Of a DNA stretch of 62,018 nucleotides, positions 18,438 to 28,094 are shown piece by piece. Source of the DNA: Synechococcus sp. BS301-5m-G53 (GTDB taxonomy: Bacteria; Cyanobacteriota; Cyanobacteriia; PCC-6307; Cyanobiaceae); assembly GCA_016779825.1 (NCBI GenBank), contig JADHMX010000002.1, positions 1 through 62,018 of the forward strand. The letters run 5' to 3'. The translations under genes were made by a program, and so were the position numbers. The notes under the pieces were generated by a model, which did not search any database, had not been told where the DNA came from, and saw only the letters and a list, made by a program, of their open reading frames with translations. Each line of letters opens with the position of its first letter. Position 1 is the stretch's first letter.

Positions 18438-18834
18438 TCAGCGTTTCTGCCTCGGGCCCCGTCGCCTCCAGCGGAAGACTCAACGCCTTCCCCAGGCGCG
18501 GTTTGTCGCGGGTGGAACCGAGCCAATGACGCACTTCACCCGCCAAACCAAGACGATTCACAACATCCAGCACTTCACCGAGATGCTGTCGATAGGCCTC
18601 AAGATCCATCGGAAACGACTGTTGCTCGAGATAAGCCCACATCACTTGGAGGTACAACCGACGGCGTCGCACCACCAACTGAAGGTCGTAAGTCGCCCGC
18701 CAGCGCTGGCGTAGACAGCCAATCACCTCGTCGACACTGAGCGGCGGCTCGGGCACGGCGCTGGCGATATCAAGCACAGAAGCTGAAGCGGCAGGGACAG
18801 GAAGACACCAGTCGTTGCAAAGCTTGACAGGCAC
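18418..18834 (-). CDS. DUF3067 family protein
   Basis: Up to 138 residues from the GTG at 18834; a second GTG at 18777 is also possible. The domain is clear: VIGCLRQRWRATYDLQLVVRRRRLYLQVMWAYLEQQSFP and LGKALSLPLEATGPEAETLI. DUF3067 proteins occur in cyanobacteria and plastids; their role is unknown. It is divergent from petC, whose promoter region overlaps this gene's 5' end. Confidence 0.8.
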   Translation of the reverse strand: MPVKLCNDWCLPVPAASASVLDIASAVPEPPLSVDEVIGCLRQRWRATYDLQLVVRRRRLYLQVMWAYLEQQSFPMDLEAYRQHLGEVLDVVNRLGLAGEVRHWLGSTRDKPRLGKALSLPLEATGPEAETLIKEFLV

Positions 18835-18849
18835 TTAAGCATCCATAAT
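18824..18849 (+). promoter_or_regulatory. petC: Possible petC promoter elements
   Basis: A perfect TTGACA (18824-18829) and a CATAAT (18844-18849) lie 14 bases apart, closer than usual for sigma70, 33 bases before the petC ATG. The -35 match is exact; the short spacing lowers confidence. Confidence 0.25.
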
Positions 18850-18881
18850 GGACGCCAATCCGACCTGGATGAACGTCCGCC

Positions 18882-19418
18882 ATGACCCAACTCTCCTCGA
18901 GCGATGTGCCCGGAATGGGTCGTCGTCAGTTCATGAATCTGCTGACGTTTGGCTCCGTGACCGGTGTGGCCTTGGGAGCCCTCTACCCGGTGGCGAACTA
19001 CTTCATCCCCCCCAAAGCTGCCGGCAGCGGCGGTGGCACCAGCGCCAAGGATGAGCTGGGCAATCCGATCACAGCCAGCGGCTGGCTTTCCAGCCACCCC
19101 GAGGGCGATCGCAGCCTGGTACAAGGCCTAAAGGGTGATCCCACCTATTTGATCGTTGAAGGCGAGGACGCCATCGGCAGCTACGGCATCAACGCCATCT
19201 GCACCCACCTCGGCTGCGTCGTTCCCTGGAACAGCGGTGCCAACAAGTTCATGTGCCCTTGCCACGGCAGTCAGTACGACGCCACCGGCAAGGTGGTCCG
19301 TGGCCCTGCCCCTCTCTCCCTGGCCCTGGCCAACGTCAGCGTGGAGAACGACAACGTGTTCATGAGCCAGTGGACTGAGACCGACTTCCGAACTGGTGAT
19401 AAGCCCTGGTGGGCCTGA
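18882..19418 (+). CDS. petC: Cytochrome b6f Rieske iron-sulfur protein
   Basis: A protein of 178 residues with an N-terminal membrane anchor preceded by a twin-arginine-like [13 protein letters not shown] (12-24). The 2Fe-2S ligands lie in CTHLGC (C107, H109) and CPCHGS (C125, H128), with the disulfide cysteines C112 and C127. It carries electrons from plastoquinol to cytochrome f. petA starts 38 bases downstream, as in other cyanobacteria. Confidence 0.97.
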   Translation: MTQLSSSDVPGMGRRQFMNLLTFGSVTGVALGALYPVANYFIPPKAAGSGGGTSAKDELGNPITASGWLSSHPEGDRSLVQGLKGDPTYLIVEGEDAIGSYGINAICTHLGCVVPWNSGANKFMCPCHGSQYDATGKVVRGPAPLSLALANVSVENDNVFMSQWTETDFRTGDKPWWA

Positions 19419-19456
19419 TCTTTCCCTCCCTTACGCCTGCATACCCTCACCGTCCC

Positions 19457-20389
19457 ATGCGTCGTCACCTCTCCCTTCTCCTTGGATCGCTGGTCATCGG
19501 ACTGGCTCTGCTGATTGCCCCATCTGCCAGCTGGGCCTACCCCTTCTGGGCTCAACAGAACTACGACAGCCCCCGGGAAGCCACCGGCAAGATCGTTTGT
19601 GCGAACTGCCACCTGGCCAAAAAGCTGACCCAGGCTGAAGTCCCCCAATCCGTTCTGCCTGACAGCGTCTTCACCGCAAGCATCAAGGTTCCCTATGAGA
19701 AGGGTCTTCAGGAGATCGGTGCTGACGGCAGCGACGTGGGCCTGCAGGTGGGCGCTGTTGTGATGCTTCCCGATGGCTTCACCCTGGCTCCACAGGACCG
19801 CTGGACCGACGAGATCAAGGAAGAAACGGAAGGCGTCTACTTCACCCAGTACAGCGACGACCAGCCCAACATCCTGCTTGTGGGACCGATCCCTGGTGAC
19901 GAGCACCAAGAGATCGTCTTCCCTGTTCTGTCTCCTGATCCTGCCACCGATAGCAACATCCACTTCGGCAAGTACCAGATCCACGTGGGTGGCAACCGCG
20001 GCCGTGGCCAGGTGTATCCCACCGGTGAGAAGAGCAACAACACCGTCTACACGTCCCCGGCCAGCGGCACCATCGCCTCCATCGAACCCGGAGACAACGG
20101 CGCCAGCGTTGTCAGCATCAAGGCGGCTGACGGCAGCAGCGTGACTGAGACCATCCCGGTTGGTCCTGAAGTTCTGGTCAGTGTTGGTGACAGCATCGAA
20201 GCCGGTGCTGCCCTGACCAACGACCCCAACGTGGGTGGCTTCGGCCAGGTGGACGCGGAAATTGTTCTGCAGAACCCCGTTCGGATCTATGGCTTGCTCG
20301 CCTTCTTCGCTGCCGTGGCTCTGGCTCAGATCATGTTGGTGCTGAAGAAGAGGCAGATCGAAAAAGTTCAGGCAGCTGAGGGCGTCTGA
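19457..20389 (+). CDS. petA: Cytochrome f
   Basis: A precursor of 310 residues. The signal peptide ([20 protein letters not shown]) is cleaved before YPFWAQQ, where the mature N-terminal Tyr is the axial heme ligand. The c-type heme site is CANCH (48-52). A large lumenal domain is followed by a C-terminal membrane span ([18 protein letters not shown]) and the stromal KKRQIEKVQ tail. The start is the ATG at 19457; the GTG at 19409 lies inside petC. Confidence 0.97.
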   Translation: MRRHLSLLLGSLVIGLALLIAPSASWAYPFWAQQNYDSPREATGKIVCANCHLAKKLTQAEVPQSVLPDSVFTASIKVPYEKGLQEIGADGSDVGLQVGAVVMLPDGFTLAPQDRWTDEIKEETEGVYFTQYSDDQPNILLVGPIPGDEHQEIVFPVLSPDPATDSNIHFGKYQIHVGGNRGRGQVYPTGEKSNNTVYTSPASGTIASIEPGDNGASVVSIKAADGSSVTETIPVGPEVLVSVGDSIEAGAALTNDPNVGGFGQVDAEIVLQNPVRIYGLLAFFAAVALAQIMLVLKKRQIEKVQAAEGV

Positions 20390-20394
20390 TCGCT

Positions 20395-21273
20395 ATGGCT
20401 GTTGAAGCCCTCTTTCCCCTGGCGACCTTCCAGTCGCCAGGGGAATTTTTGCCTCATACCGAGAACTGGTTCCTTCCCCTGCGTTGGTACGGCCTGCTGA
20501 TTGCGACGGCTGTGCTGATCGGGCTGAACCTTTCCAGTCGCCTGGCCAAGCTGCGTCACCTCGAGAACGGCCTGATCAGCGATCTGTTGCCCGTGCTCGT
20601 GCTGTTTGCCGTCATCGGAGCGCGCATCTACTACGTGGCTTTCGAATGGCAGAACTACGCCGCCAACCCACTCAAGGCCCTGGCCATTTGGGAGGGAGGA
20701 ATCGCTATCCACGGTGCTTTGCTGGCGGGAACAATCACCCTGATCCTGTTCTGCCGCTGGCGTCGGCAACCCTTCTGGGATGTGCTGGACGTTCTGGTTC
20801 CTTCCGTGGCCTTGGGACAGGCCATCGGTCGCTGGGGGAATTTCTTCAATTCAGAGGCCTTTGGGGTTCCGACTGATCTGCCGTGGAAGCTGTTCATCCC
20901 GGCGCAGAGCCGGCCGGTGATTTACAGCACATCGGAATTTTTCCACCCCACGTTTCTCTATGAATCCATTTGGAACCTGCTGCTCTTCGCAGTTCTGCTG
21001 CTGCTCTTTCGCCGCGGGCTGAAAGCTCCTGGAAAACTCCCATCGGGCGTCATGAGTTGCGTGTATCTGGTGGGGTACAGCCTCGGCCGTGTCTGGATCG
21101 AAGGTCTGCGCATTGATCCTCTCTGCATCGGTTCGCTTCCCCCGGCTTGCGAAGGGGGAATCCGCATCGCCCAATTGATGAGTTGCGCCTTGGTCGCGCT
21201 GGGCATGATCGGGCTTTGGTGGCTATACGGACGAAAGCGACCCTTGCCTGATCCATCAGGCCAACGCAGTTGA
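20395..21273 (+). CDS. lgt: Prolipoprotein diacylglyceryl transferase
   Basis: As drawn, 292 residues from the ATG at 20395, just 5 bases after petA. RWYGLL, the conserved [15 protein letters not shown] signature and [12 protein letters not shown] identify Lgt, with about seven membrane spans; it attaches diacylglycerol to the lipobox cysteine. Start is in doubt: a strong terminator hairpin occupies codons 7-19 (20414-20450), and a TTG at 20449 would give [15 protein letters not shown]. The FQSPG segment lost by that start resembles the N-terminus of other Lgt proteins, so I keep the longer form. The cobM start overlaps its stop (TTGA). Confidence 0.9.
   Translation: MAVEALFPLATFQSPGEFLPHTENWFLPLRWYGLLIATAVLIGLNLSSRLAKLRHLENGLISDLLPVLVLFAVIGARIYYVAFEWQNYAANPLKALAIWEGGIAIHGALLAGTITLILFCRWRRQPFWDVLDVLVPSVALGQAIGRWGNFFNSEAFGVPTDLPWKLFIPAQSRPVIYSTSEFFHPTFLYESIWNLLLFAVLLLLFRRGLKAPGKLPSGVMSCVYLVGYSLGRVWIEGLRIDPLCIGSLPPACEGGIRIAQLMSCALVALGMIGLWWLYGRKRPLPDPSGQRS
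20414..20450 (+). terminator. Strong intrinsic terminator hairpin inside the lgt 5' end
   Basis: TTCCCCTGGCGAC (20414-20426) and GTCGCCAGGGGAA (20433-20445) form a perfect 13-bp stem with a 6-base loop, followed immediately by TTTTT (20446-20450). It lies 25 bases after the petA stop and is positioned to end the petCA transcript. Confidence 0.85.
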
Positions 21274-22031
21274 GTCAAGTTGTCAGTTTCGTCGGCGCAG
21301 GCCCGGGTGCCCCAGACCTGCTCACCCTTCGCGCAGCTGAACGTCTGAAAAAGGCCGATGTGCTGATCTGGACCGATTCCCTGATCTGTCCAGCCATCGC
21401 AGATCTGGCTCCCGCTGATTGCGAACGGATCCGCACCAGCACGACCACCCTCGAAGACCTGATTCCTCTGCTGATCGATCGGCACCGCCAAGGCAAACGC
21501 GTGGTTCGGCTCCACGACGGAGACACGGCGCTCTACAGCGCCATCAATGAACAGATCTGCGCCCTTAGTGACGCTGACATCCCGGTGGAGGTGGTACCTG
21601 GGATCAGTGCCTACCAAGCCGCAGCCGCCTTTCTCTCCAGCGAACTCACCGTTCCAGGCGTGGTGCAAACCATCGTTCTCAGTCGTGCCGGAGGACGCAC
21701 TGGCGTGCCGGAACGGGAACAGCTCGATCGACTGGCAGCCTTGCGCGCCAGCCTTTGCATCTATTTGAGTGCACGACATGTGGAAGAGGTGCAAGCCACC
21801 CTTCTGGAGCACTACCCCGCCGATACCCCCGTGGCCATCGGGCATCGGGTGAGCTGGCCCGATCAGATGCTGACGGTGGTGCCTCTCAGGGAGATGGCGG
21901 CGGTGAGTCGAGAACGCAACCTGATCCGAACAACGCTTTATGTGGTCAGTCCAGCCCTAGCCGGTGGCCCTCAACGCTCACGCCTCTACTCCCCCGACCA
22001 CGACCACCTATTCCGTCCCAAAGCCCAATAG
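21270..22031 (+). CDS. cobM: Precorrin-4 C11-methyltransferase
   Basis: A protein of 253 residues. The tetrapyrrole methylase motifs [49 protein letters not shown] and the C-terminal [16 protein letters not shown] identify CobM/CbiF, which methylates C11 in corrin-ring synthesis of cobalamin-type cofactors. The start is TTG 21270, overlapping the lgt stop (TTGA). tRNA-Val follows 25 bases downstream. Confidence 0.93.
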   Translation: MSQVVSFVGAGPGAPDLLTLRAAERLKKADVLIWTDSLICPAIADLAPADCERIRTSTTTLEDLIPLLIDRHRQGKRVVRLHDGDTALYSAINEQICALSDADIPVEVVPGISAYQAAAAFLSSELTVPGVVQTIVLSRAGGRTGVPEREQLDRLAALRASLCIYLSARHVEEVQATLLEHYPADTPVAIGHRVSWPDQMLTVVPLREMAAVSRERNLIRTTLYVVSPALAGGPQRSRLYSPDHDHLFRPKAQ

Positions 22032-22056
22032 GCGGTGGTTTAGGATCGATTTGTGC

Positions 22057-22128
<72 letters not shown>

Positions 22129-22226
22129 TATTTTTTGATGGCATTTAGCTCTTCGGTGTTCACCAAGGGCTGTCTGAATTGAGCAATTGGCCTAAGTTCG
22201 ATCTGAATAGGTCGACTTACCCATTA

Positions 22227-23027
22227 ATGGACGATCTGAGTCTTGCGGACGACCAGAGCAAAGCCACGGGCCTGGTGCAAGCAGGGCGTCAGCTGGCCGA
22301 GGCGCGGTCTGCAGCAGGCCTGAGCCAGGAGCAGCTCGCCAGCCAGATGCACATGGGTGTGGAGCAGCTCGCCGCACTGGAGCGAGGCGATCAGAACGAA
22401 CTGCCTGAACCCGTCTTCATCAAGGCGATGGTGCGCCGTCTCAGCTCTCATCTGGGCTTGGATGCCGACGCAATGGTGCAGACCCTGGGCACCCTCAACG
22501 CGAGCAAGCCAACACGACCGACACCCGGCCCAACAACCCGAGCATTCACTCCTCGGGAAAAGGCACCACTCAATCCACTCCCCCTTCTGGCCCTCGCCGG
22601 GATTGCAGGGCTCGGGGTTGTTGTGTGGGGCAATGCTTCTGAGTTGTCGCGCTTTGCCCAGGGGCTGAGGCCTGCTCCTCCAACCCCTGAGCAAAACGAG
22701 CCGACTTCTTCACCTGAAATCAAAACAGATCCCGACGTTGCCGAGGCTGCGGTTGACCTCGATGCACGCATCGTTCCAGCCCCGCCGACCGCAGACTTGG
22801 GGCTCAAGATCAGCAGCAGCGAACCCAGCTGGATCGCCTTACGGCGCGAGGGAATCGTGGAATTCGAAGGTCTCTTGAACGGTGAACGCAGGATTGAAGA
22901 TCCCGAACTGGTTGAGATCTACGCCGGACGGCCTGATCTGGTTCAGCTGAGTTCACCCGACGCCGAGACACGAACCCTTGGCGATGTGGACGACATCCGC
23001 TGGATCCCCCTCACCCCTGAACGCTGA
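22227..23027 (+). CDS. RodZ-like membrane protein with N-terminal helix-turn-helix
   Basis: A protein of 266 residues from the ATG at 22227. The N-terminal Cro/Xre-type HTH (GRQLAEARSAAGLSQEQLAS, then QLAALERGDQNELPEPVFIK) is followed by a proline/threonine linker, one membrane span (PLLALAGIAGLGVVVWG), a second linker and a C-terminal DUF4115-like beta domain (PSWIALRREGIVEFEGLL, ending VDDIRWIPL). This is the architecture of RodZ, which links MreB to the cell wall in rods; in small coccoid cells the role may differ. The TTG at 22179 is an unlikely start. Overlaps ppx tail to tail by 17 bases. Confidence 0.75.
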   Translation: MDDLSLADDQSKATGLVQAGRQLAEARSAAGLSQEQLASQMHMGVEQLAALERGDQNELPEPVFIKAMVRRLSSHLGLDADAMVQTLGTLNASKPTRPTPGPTTRAFTPREKAPLNPLPLLALAGIAGLGVVVWGNASELSRFAQGLRPAPPTPEQNEPTSSPEIKTDPDVAEAAVDLDARIVPAPPTADLGLKISSSEPSWIALRREGIVEFEGLLNGERRIEDPELVEIYAGRPDLVQLSSPDAETRTLGDVDDIRWIPLTPER

Positions 23028-24648
23028 CGCGCAGATTCACCCCGACCGCCTCCATCACCACCTCAGCGCAGCTCTCCAAGCTCCACTGCTCAAGGCTGAC
23101 GTTCTGGTTGATCCGCTCAGGGACGATTTCCAAATCCAGAGTTCCCTTCACCGCATGAATGCGGAGTGCTGAGATCACAGGCTCAGGCCTGCGATCCAGT
23201 GCCGCGGCCAAGCGCAGCAGCAGGGCCATCTGATGCACGCAACGACGGTTGTCTCGGTTGGCCAAGAGCTGCCAGGACTCATGGCGTTTCTTCGGCAAGC
23301 TGCGGCGGTGATAGCGAGCAATCGCCGCCACCATCAGATGCTCCGCTTCGGAATAGCCCAGCAACTCACCATGACGAATCAAATACCAGGTGTGCTTGTG
23401 GTAAGCGCTGATGTTGATGTGCTGGCCACAGGAATGGAGCATGGCGGCAGCCCAAAGCAGCTCGCGCCCTTCGCCACTGTCGTCGTGCATCACTCCTCGC
23501 GTGGCGTCGTAAAGGCTTAGGGCATGGCTGGCGACCCGTTCAGCCCTGCTCTGGTTCACCGCAAAGCGCTGAACCTGATGAATCACGGTGCGTTGCCTGA
23601 TGCTGCTCTGAAAGCTGAAGCGGTCTTCCAGAAGCCCCTGGCGAAGCATCCAATCAACGATCAAACCTTCCCTGAGCGCCCGCTCACTGAGCACGAAATC
23701 CTCCACACCCAGCATCTTCATGGTGGTTTGCAGGATCAGCGCACCGGGAACAATGATCTCGGCCCGACGATCATTGATGGGAGCCAACTCCCGTCGCTGC
23801 GCAGGGGTCATCGTGATCAGACGATCGACCACCTGGTCGAGGCGCTGCCGAGTGACGCGGTACCCATGCAATTTGCGGGGTGGGCGCTCCTCTTCACTCG
23901 CCGCAAGGGAGCCAATGGCCATCGCCGTGCCGCTGGTGGCCACCAACACAGGGGTTTCACCGGGTTTGATCCTGCGACGCACTTTGTCGACCGCAGGTTC
24001 AAGCGACCCCTGAATGAAGGCCTGCAGAAACGATCGTCGTTGAGGGGGCATCGGATCGTCCTGAACGAAGTCCCGCTGGAGTCGCACAGCACCGACACGG
24101 GTGCTGGTGAGGGCGCGGGCATCGCGACCATCAGCAAGGATCAGTTCCGTGGAGCCACCGCCGATGTCGAGCAGAAGATGCGGACGATCTCCAAACGGCA
24201 TTCCTGAGAGGACGCCCAGATAGATCAGACGGGCCTCCTCGGGTCCGCTAACCAAATCCACCTCCATCCCCAGATTGTCGAGGATGGTCTGGAGGAAATC
24301 GCGACCATTGGGTGCTTCACGAACGGCACTCGTCGCCGCTGTGACGATCTGCTCAACCTGATGGCTGGCGGAGAGATCTCGGAACTGGCGAAGGGTTTCC
24401 AGCCCCCGTTGCATCGCCGCCTCGGTGAGTTCACCGCTCTCGGGATCACGCTCCCCGAGACGCGTGGTGGCCTTTTCGGCCTGAATGATCCGAAACGTGC
24501 GCAGCTTCGGATCAACGGCTGCCACCAGAAGATGAAAGGAATTGGTCCCGATATCGATGGCGGCGATCCGTCGTAGATCACCGTTCACTGCCAGAGGCAC
24601 GCCGTTGTTCTGTTCCGTTGGCTGGGCTGGGGCCTTGGCATCCAGCAT
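23011..24648 (-). CDS. ppx: Exopolyphosphatase / Ppx-GppA family phosphatase
   Basis: A protein of 545 residues from the ATG at 24648. ASKHA-fold motifs: RIAAIDIGTNSFHLLV (phosphate 1), LLLDIGGGSTELIL (phosphate 2) and VATSGTAMAIGSLA. Ppx hydrolyses terminal phosphates of polyphosphate; the family also includes pppGpp phosphatase GppA. The C-terminal HD-like region (HALSLYD, LHSCGQHINISAYHKHTWYLI) supports a full-length Ppx. An ATG at 24699 is also open, but its extension is not family-like. Confidence 0.92.
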   Translation of the reverse strand: MLDAKAPAQPTEQNNGVPLAVNGDLRRIAAIDIGTNSFHLLVAAVDPKLRTFRIIQAEKATTRLGERDPESGELTEAAMQRGLETLRQFRDLSASHQVEQIVTAATSAVREAPNGRDFLQTILDNLGMEVDLVSGPEEARLIYLGVLSGMPFGDRPHLLLDIGGGSTELILADGRDARALTSTRVGAVRLQRDFVQDDPMPPQRRSFLQAFIQGSLEPAVDKVRRRIKPGETPVLVATSGTAMAIGSLAASEEERPPRKLHGYRVTRQRLDQVVDRLITMTPAQRRELAPINDRRAEIIVPGALILQTTMKMLGVEDFVLSERALREGLIVDWMLRQGLLEDRFSFQSSIRQRTVIHQVQRFAVNQSRAERVASHALSLYDATRGVMHDDSGEGRELLWAAAMLHSCGQHINISAYHKHTWYLIRHGELLGYSEAEHLMVAAIARYHRRSLPKKRHESWQLLANRDNRRCVHQMALLLRLAAALDRRPEPVISALRIHAVKGTLDLEIVPERINQNVSLEQWSLESCAEVVMEAVGVNLRVSVQG

Positions 24649-24729
24649 CAACGTCAGAGCGGCAATGAAATCCACTCTGCCACTGACGGCCCAGTCCATT
24701 TAGCCCTGACTAGGGTTCTTCAAATCCCG

Positions 24730-25629
24730 TTGATTGTGATCAGCAGCTCTGCCCGTCTTCAGCCCTGGATCGAACTGCTTCGCTGGAACAAACCCACCGG
24801 CCGGCTGATTCTGCTGATCCCAGCAGGCTGGGCCCTCTGGCTGAATCCAAGCGCTCCTCCAAGTGTTGTGCTGATCCTGCAGATCCTGCTGGGGGGCCTG
24901 GCGGTGAGCGGCGCAGGCTGCATCGCCAATGACCTGTGGGACCAGCGGTTCGACGGCCAGGTGGAACGCACAAAACGTCGGCCTCTGGCCAGAGGTGCGC
25001 TGCAGCGAGGCCCAGCCTTGGCTTTGCTGCTGATCTTGCTGGGCCTCAGCCTGGCTGTCGTGCTGAGTCTGCCGGCCGCCAGCCTCAGGCTCTGTCTCGC
25101 CTTGGCCAGCACGGCCGTGCTGCCGATCCTCGGCTATCCATCGGCAAAGCGGTGGTTCGCCTTCCCCCAGGCGGTCTTGGCGCTGTGCTGGGGCTTCGCG
25201 GTACTGATCCCCTGGGCCGCTGCAACGGCCTCCTTGAGCTGGAGTCCTGCCCTGGTGTGCAGTTGGCTGGCAACCGTGGTCTGGACCTTCGGATTCGACA
25301 CGGTCTACGCCATGGCCGACCGACGTGACGATGCGAGCCTCGGCCTGCGCAGCAGCGCCCTGAGCCTCGGATCCCGTGTGGTGCCTGTGGTGCGGGGCTG
25401 CTACCTCGTGACAGCCGTCACCCTTGCCATTGCGGCCTGGTCGGCTGAGATCCCAGCACCGTTCTGGCCGCTCTGGTTGCTCGCCACAGTCTTCATGCAG
25501 ATCAGCTGCAATCCCCTGAACAAACAGGACGCCTCCATGGGCACCTACGGGCGGCATTTTTCACGCCAAGTGCAGGCGGGGAGCCTGCTTTGGCTTGGAC
25601 TGGTTCTGGCCAGGGGATGGGGAGCGTGA
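24730..25629 (+). CDS. 4-hydroxybenzoate polyprenyltransferase (UbiA family), plastoquinone pathway
   Basis: A protein of about 299 residues with eight or nine membrane spans. The prenyltransferase aspartate motifs are NDLWDQRFDGQVERTKRRPL (first) and FDTVYAMADRRDDASLGL (second). In cyanobacteria this enzyme supplies plastoquinone rather than ubiquinone. It has a TTG (24730) or GTG (24736) start; no ATG is suitably placed. The LD-carboxypeptidase ATG overlaps its last 13 bases. Divergent from ppx. Confidence 0.88.
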   Translation: MIVISSSARLQPWIELLRWNKPTGRLILLIPAGWALWLNPSAPPSVVLILQILLGGLAVSGAGCIANDLWDQRFDGQVERTKRRPLARGALQRGPALALLLILLGLSLAVVLSLPAASLRLCLALASTAVLPILGYPSAKRWFAFPQAVLALCWGFAVLIPWAAATASLSWSPALVCSWLATVVWTFGFDTVYAMADRRDDASLGLRSSALSLGSRVVPVVRGCYLVTAVTLAIAAWSAEIPAPFWPLWLLATVFMQISCNPLNKQDASMGTYGRHFSRQVQAGSLLWLGLVLARGWGA

Positions 25630-26513
25630 CGCGCATCACCCCGGCACCACCGCTCCGCGAAGGAGACCGTGTGGCCTGCGTGGCCGCTAGCTCAGCGCTG
25701 CAAGACGACACCAAACTGCAGCATGGCATTGAGGTTTTGCAGAGCTGGGGGCTCAACGTTCAACCCCAGACCTTGGCCACACGACGGTGGGGCTACTTCG
25801 CTGGGCGTGATGAAGCGCGCCATGCCGATCTGCATCCGGCCGAAACCCCGGCGCTGCTCGCCTGTGCCCGCGGTGGATGGGGTGCTGCTCGGCTGCTGGA
25901 GCAGCCCATCCGCTGGCAGAGCGGATGGCTGCTGGGCTTCTCCGACGTGACAGCTCTGCTCTGGGCCCGTCAGGCAGCAGGGTTTGCAGGTGGCATCCAT
26001 GGCCCCTTGCTGACAACGCTTGCTGAGGAGCCGGAATGGAGTCGTGAACGCTTGCGCAACCTGCTCTTCGGCAACGCCGTTCCGGAACTGCGCGGTCGTG
26101 CTGGTGGAGGAGGGGTGGGGACCGGTCCCCTGCTTGTGGCCAATCTCACCGTGGCCACCCACCTGCTGGGAAGCCGTTTCGTGCCCCCTCTCAAGGGAGC
26201 CGTTCTGGTGCTGGAGGACGTGGGCGAAGCCCCTTACCGCATTGATCGGATGCTGACCCAATGGAGGCTGAACGGAAGCTTGCAGGGCTTGGCGGGTCTT
26301 GGGTTTGGCAATTTCGAGGGATGCGCCGATGAGACGAGAGACCCATCTGAAAGCTTCAACCTCGAGCAAGTTCTTGAAGAACGCACGGCCGATCTCGGCA
26401 TTCCAAGGGTGCTGGACCTGCCCCTTGGTCACCGATCAGGCAATGCAGCCCTGCCCATTGGAGCGATGGCACGTCTCGACGGCCAGACCGGCCGGCTCAG
26501 CCTGCTGCCCTGA
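25617..26513 (+). CDS. LD-carboxypeptidase (peptidase S66)
   Basis: A protein of 298 residues. S66 catalytic residues are recognisable: the nucleophile Ser in [12 protein letters not shown], Glu in [16 protein letters not shown] and His in [15 protein letters not shown]. This family trims the terminal D-alanine of muropeptides during peptidoglycan recycling, or acts on microcin-like peptides. No signal peptide, so a cytoplasmic role is expected. Starts inside the prenyltransferase gene and overlaps ispD tail to tail by 17 bases. Confidence 0.88.
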   Translation: MGSVTRITPAPPLREGDRVACVAASSALQDDTKLQHGIEVLQSWGLNVQPQTLATRRWGYFAGRDEARHADLHPAETPALLACARGGWGAARLLEQPIRWQSGWLLGFSDVTALLWARQAAGFAGGIHGPLLTTLAEEPEWSRERLRNLLFGNAVPELRGRAGGGGVGTGPLLVANLTVATHLLGSRFVPPLKGAVLVLEDVGEAPYRIDRMLTQWRLNGSLQGLAGLGFGNFEGCADETRDPSESFNLEQVLEERTADLGIPRVLDLPLGHRSGNAALPIGAMARLDGQTGRLSLLP

Positions 26514-27177
26514 GGGCGAGCACCGCTTCCGCCACGGTCAGGTCAAACGGTGTGGTGACCTTGATGTTGGCGGGTCCAGCATCCAAGACCTGCACAGGCC
26601 ATCCCAGACGCTCGTACAACGATGCGTCATCGGTCACCGTCCAGTCCTGGGCAACCGCCTCAGCGTGGCCGCGACGCAGCTGATCAACGGCAAAGCCCTG
26701 GGGCGTCTGCGCCGCCCATAACTCCGATCGATCCGGCGTGTCGCGAATCACGGCGTCGGATCCCACACGCTTGATCGTGTCGCTGACGGGTGTTGCGGCA
26801 ATCAGCGCCGTGCCGGCCTCCACCGCGACAGCACAACGGTCAAACAATTCCGGTTCAGCCAGACAGCGCGCTCCGTCATGAATCAGGACGTAGCGAGCCT
26901 GCTCCGGCAATCCCGCCAGACCACACAGCACCGACTCCTGCCGCGTGCTGCCGCCTTGGATCCAGTGCACCGGCTTGCTGGGTGCATCCAGCACCGCGAG
27001 GATGGCCTCTCGGTCGACCTCCTGACCGACGATTCCGATCCATTCAATCCGCTCAGCCCGCAGAGCTGCCTCAAGAGTCCAGGCAATGACCGGGCGTCCG
27101 GCCAACGGCAGAAGCAGCTTGTTGCGATCCGCACCCATGCGCCGACCGCTTCCTGCTGCAGCAATCAACAGATGCAC
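26497..27177 (-). CDS. ispD: 2-C-methyl-D-erythritol 4-phosphate cytidylyltransferase
   Basis: A protein of 226 residues from the GTG at 27177, the usual IspD length. Motifs: [20 protein letters not shown] (nucleotide-binding), [25 protein letters not shown] and VTDDASLYE, ending in IKVTTPFDL. It performs step three of the MEP isoprenoid pathway feeding carotenoids, chlorophyll phytol and quinones. ATGs upstream (27216, 27234) would add 13-19 residues not typical of the family. Confidence 0.92.
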   Translation of the reverse strand: MHLLIAAAGSGRRMGADRNKLLLPLAGRPVIAWTLEAALRAERIEWIGIVGQEVDREAILAVLDAPSKPVHWIQGGSTRQESVLCGLAGLPEQARYVLIHDGARCLAEPELFDRCAVAVEAGTALIAATPVSDTIKRVGSDAVIRDTPDRSELWAAQTPQGFAVDQLRRGHAEAVAQDWTVTDDASLYERLGWPVQVLDAGPANIKVTTPFDLTVAEAVLALRAAG

Positions 27178-27249
27178 AAGCGACTCCTGCCCCGGGCAGG
27201 CGTAAACGACCTCCATACAATCAGCTCGCACCATGGATCGCGGCGCTGC

Positions 27250-28083
27250 ATGCGAGTTCTTGCTCTGAGCCCGGGTTCGCTCGAAGATCAGCTGGACCGT
27301 CTACCGGCTCTGGCTGAAATCTGCCGGAAGCTCAACGCCACACTGCAGGTGGCCTGTGATCCCCAGAAGGCAGCTCCCTGGAAGCTTTTGCCCTGCCTTG
27401 AGAAGTTGTTGCCCTTCAGCTTCGAGGCCAACCCCACCCTCGCTGACTGGGCCAACCTGCTCGGCTGTGTGCGAGAACCTGACTTTCAGTTGTGCATCAA
27501 CTTTGCGGAAGGACAGCAGGTGAACCTGATGCTGTCGATGAGCCATATCCCCAAACGGTTGGCAGTTGCGGGTTTTGCCTGCACCGACAGTGTGACCCTC
27601 GGCCCCGGCTGGACGGCTCAGCGTTTTGCACCCTTTCTCAAGGCCCTGGGCCTTGAGCTCGAGGCCGATCAGTTCCGCCTGCCCCTGGCTGCAGGAATTC
27701 TCGATGAAGTCCGAGAAGCACTACCCAGCGGCGATGGCCCCCTGCTGCTGCTCTCCCCATCCGGGAAAGGCAATGACTGGCCTGCATCGGAATGGCACAA
27801 GCTTCCAGACACGATCAAAAGCCGCTTACCAGCGCTGCGCAGCATGGTGCTTCCAGCTGAGCTCAGCCTGACCAAACGAGCAGCACGGATTGCCTGTGCT
27901 GATGTCGTGCTCAGCAGCTGCCCGGTTTCACAGCGCCTGGCGGCCTATTGCGGCACCCCACTCGTTGCCCTTGGAGCCGAGGCCACAGACCTCCCCGAGC
28001 GCCAGGAGATCCGCTGCCTGGGCCGCCCGCAAGATCTCGCCACGCTGCAGAGCAGTGATGTGCTGACGGCCCTCGGTTTCTGA
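27250..28083 (+). CDS. Glycosyltransferase family 9-like protein
   Basis: A protein of 277 residues beginning [23 protein letters not shown], like the ADP-heptose:LPS transferase N-domain. The C-terminal half has [22 protein letters not shown] and [26 protein letters not shown], the GT9 donor-site pattern. It is shorter and more divergent than classical WaaC/WaaF, and the 'D/E' catalytic base is not obvious, so the activity is uncertain. Divergent from ispD; the K+ channel gene follows 11 bases downstream. Confidence 0.6.
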   Translation: MRVLALSPGSLEDQLDRLPALAEICRKLNATLQVACDPQKAAPWKLLPCLEKLLPFSFEANPTLADWANLLGCVREPDFQLCINFAEGQQVNLMLSMSHIPKRLAVAGFACTDSVTLGPGWTAQRFAPFLKALGLELEADQFRLPLAAGILDEVREALPSGDGPLLLLSPSGKGNDWPASEWHKLPDTIKSRLPALRSMVLPAELSLTKRAARIACADVVLSSCPVSQRLAAYCGTPLVALGAEATDLPERQEIRCLGRPQDLATLQSSDVLTALGF

Positions 28084-28094
28084 GGAGACGTCCC

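Noticed and set aside
19104-19111. HIP1 palindrome (GCGATCGC), also near 57224 and 58055
   Set aside because: Only a few scattered copies, all inside coding sequence; no sign of the dense HIP1 pattern of other cyanobacteria.
21200-21270. Cobalamin riboswitch before cobM
   Set aside because: cobM starts inside the lgt stop, leaving no leader.
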